A DNA stretch of 6,061 nucleotides, taken from Acidobacteriota bacterium (GTDB lineage: Bacteria; Acidobacteriota; Terriglobia; Acidiferrales; UBA7541). Shown piece by piece: positions 5,098 through 6,061 of this stretch. The stretch lies in assembly GCA_003131705.1 (NCBI GenBank), contig PKUY01000332.1, forward strand, positions 7,727 through 13,787, written 5' to 3'. The translations under genes were made by a program, and so were the position numbers. Below the pieces are notes generated by a model that was given only the letters and a program-made list of their open reading frames with translations, was not told the DNA's origin and searched no databases. Position 1 is the first letter of the stretch. Every line of letters starts with the position of its first letter.

Positions 5098-6061
5098 TTA
5101 GTCGCGCGCAAAATCAATATATCCGCGCTGGATATCAGTCCTGATCAGCTTTACGCGCAGCTTGTCTCCAACATCTGCTCCCTGCTGTCCCTGTGCTAGT
5201 AATCCTTCTAAAGCGGGCTTCAATACACGAACAAAGGTTCCGTGTGAAGTCAGTCCCGTAACGATGGCATCGAATGTCTCACCGATTCTACTGCTCATCG
5301 CGACGGCAGCGATCCGCTTCGACATCTCTCGCTCAACCTTTCGCGCTGCATCTTCTTTCAACGTACAGTTGAGTGCGATTGCGTTGAGTTCGTCGTCTGA
5401 ATAGGGAGCAGGTTGGCTCGCGAGCACGGCTTTGATCAGTCTCTGTGTGACGAGATCGGCGAAGCGCCGATTGGGAGCTGTGGAGTGAGTGTAGTCCTGT
5501 ACAGCGAGACCGAAGTGCCCTTGTTCCGGGTCTCCGGGGCGTTCGAGAACATACTGACCTGGTCCCATCAGCTTGATGACCGCCAATGAAAGATCGGCAA
5601 AGTGATCGGGCTCGGCGCCCTTGCGCTTGATCAGAAACTCGTTGAGAGCTTTGGAATCGGGCTCGGCGGGAAGTTGCTCGCCTTGCTTCGCCGCGAGTTC
5701 TACAATCCGGCCCCAGCGCTCCGGCGTTTTCACCACGCGCCTGATCGACGAGACTTTGTTGGTTTCCAACATACGGGCGACGACTTCATTGGCGGCAATC
5801 ATGAAGTCTTCGATGAGTTCGGTCGCGCGGTTCTTCTCCTGCTTCACAACGTCCACAACCTTGTCATTGAGCACCACTGGACGGGTCTCAATAGTCTCGA
5901 TGTTCAGTGCGCCATGACGATAGCGTTCGTTCATGAGTGCTTGCGCAACCTCGTCCTGTAGCTTTAGCTGCGATTGCAGTTCCGTTGAGGCAGCCACTTT
6001 ATCCGGGGCTCCACTCTTATTCTCAAGCCATGCTCCCACGGCATTGTAAGTAAGCTGTCTA
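5098..6061 (-). CDS. RNB-family exoribonuclease (RNase II/R-like), N-terminus beyond window edge
   Basis: The reading frame is open from the right edge to TAA at 5098-5100, giving 320 visible residues. This family degrades RNA processively 3' to 5'. Numbering from the first whole codon at the edge, residues 1-12 (RQLTYNAVGAWL) match the RNB segment after the active site. Residues 81-96 (ELIEDFMIAANEVVAR) match the conserved EEFMIxAN helix, and YTHSTAPNRRFADLVTQR (190-207) is the signature corresponding to YxxFTSPIRRYxDLxxHR in RNase R and II, with the catalytic-site Arg. Residues about 260-318 form a C-terminal S1 RNA-binding domain (GETFDAIVTGLTSHGTFVRV opening). The four catalytic Asp lie in the missing part, so activity cannot be judged. 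A GTG at 6039 is internal to the domain and not a start. The wording NRRF-x-DL-x-x-QR points to the shorter RNB subgroup rather than classic RNase R, so no gene symbol is given. Confidence 0.9.
   Translation of the reverse strand, partial: RQLTYNAVGAWLENKSGAPDKVAASTELQSQLKLQDEVAQALMNERYRHGALNIETIETRPVVLNDKVVDVVKQEKNRATELIEDFMIAANEVVARMLETNKVSSIRRVVKTPERWGRIVELAAKQGEQLPAEPDSKALNEFLIKRKGAEPDHFADLSLAVIKLMGPGQYVLERPGDPEQGHFGLAVQDYTHSTAPNRRFADLVTQRLIKAVLASQPAPYSDDELNAIALNCTLKEDAARKVEREMSKRIAAVAMSSRIGETFDAIVTGLTSHGTFVRVLKPALEGLLAQGQQGADVGDKLRVKLIRTDIQRGYIDFARD

Noticed and set aside
5098..6039. GTG at 6039 as the start of a short RNase-like protein
   Set aside because: The frame stays open to the window edge and the residues before the GTG (RQLTYNA) continue the RNB domain, so the gene starts outside the window.

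Overview
The window looks like a chromosomal stretch from a member of the Acidobacteriota. This is an inference from the kinds of genes: a divergent PQQ-type beta-propeller enzyme ending its signal peptide in Ala-Gln, an FHA-GAF-PP2C phosphatase, and an RNB nuclease with the HSTAPNRRFADL signature. Strong GGAGG-type ribosome binding sites and a moderately high GC content fit. No 16S rRNA or other marker is present, so the assignment is tentative. It reads as housekeeping and accessory genes rather than a mobile element. I see no tRNA, rRNA, CRISPR array, insertion sequence, integrase or toxin-antitoxin pair.

Layout. Positions 1-1479 (minus) hold the first 493 residues of an exported quinoprotein-like beta-propeller enzyme that runs off the left edge. 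Positions 1480-1803 are a divergent intergenic region with one candidate promoter for each direction and a hairpin in the leader of the rightward gene. Positions 1804-3462 (plus) encode a 552-residue FHA-GAF-PP2C (RsbU/SpoIIE-type) serine phosphatase. A 110-base convergent gap with two small hairpins follows. Positions 3573-4034 (minus) encode a YbhB/YbcL-type PEBP protein with its own candidate promoter. Positions 4194-4889 (minus) encode a VIT1/CCC1-type iron/manganese transporter. Just upstream of it, positions 4935-5024 (minus) appear to be the last 29 codons of a P-type cation ATPase whose body is gone. Positions 5098-6061 (minus) are the C-terminal part of an RNB-family exoribonuclease with an S1 domain, running off the right edge.

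How the genes relate. Nothing shows that they form one pathway. The phosphatase is an orphan signalling protein with no anti-sigma kinase or anti-sigma antagonist gene beside it. The ATPase remnant next to the VIT transporter suggests this was once a metal-transport locus. The most interesting points are the mosaic active site of the quinoprotein, which keeps the catalytic Asp and a lanthanide-type second Asp but loses other PQQ/metal residues, and the ATPase relic. I did not find a convincing undescribed multi-gene system here.
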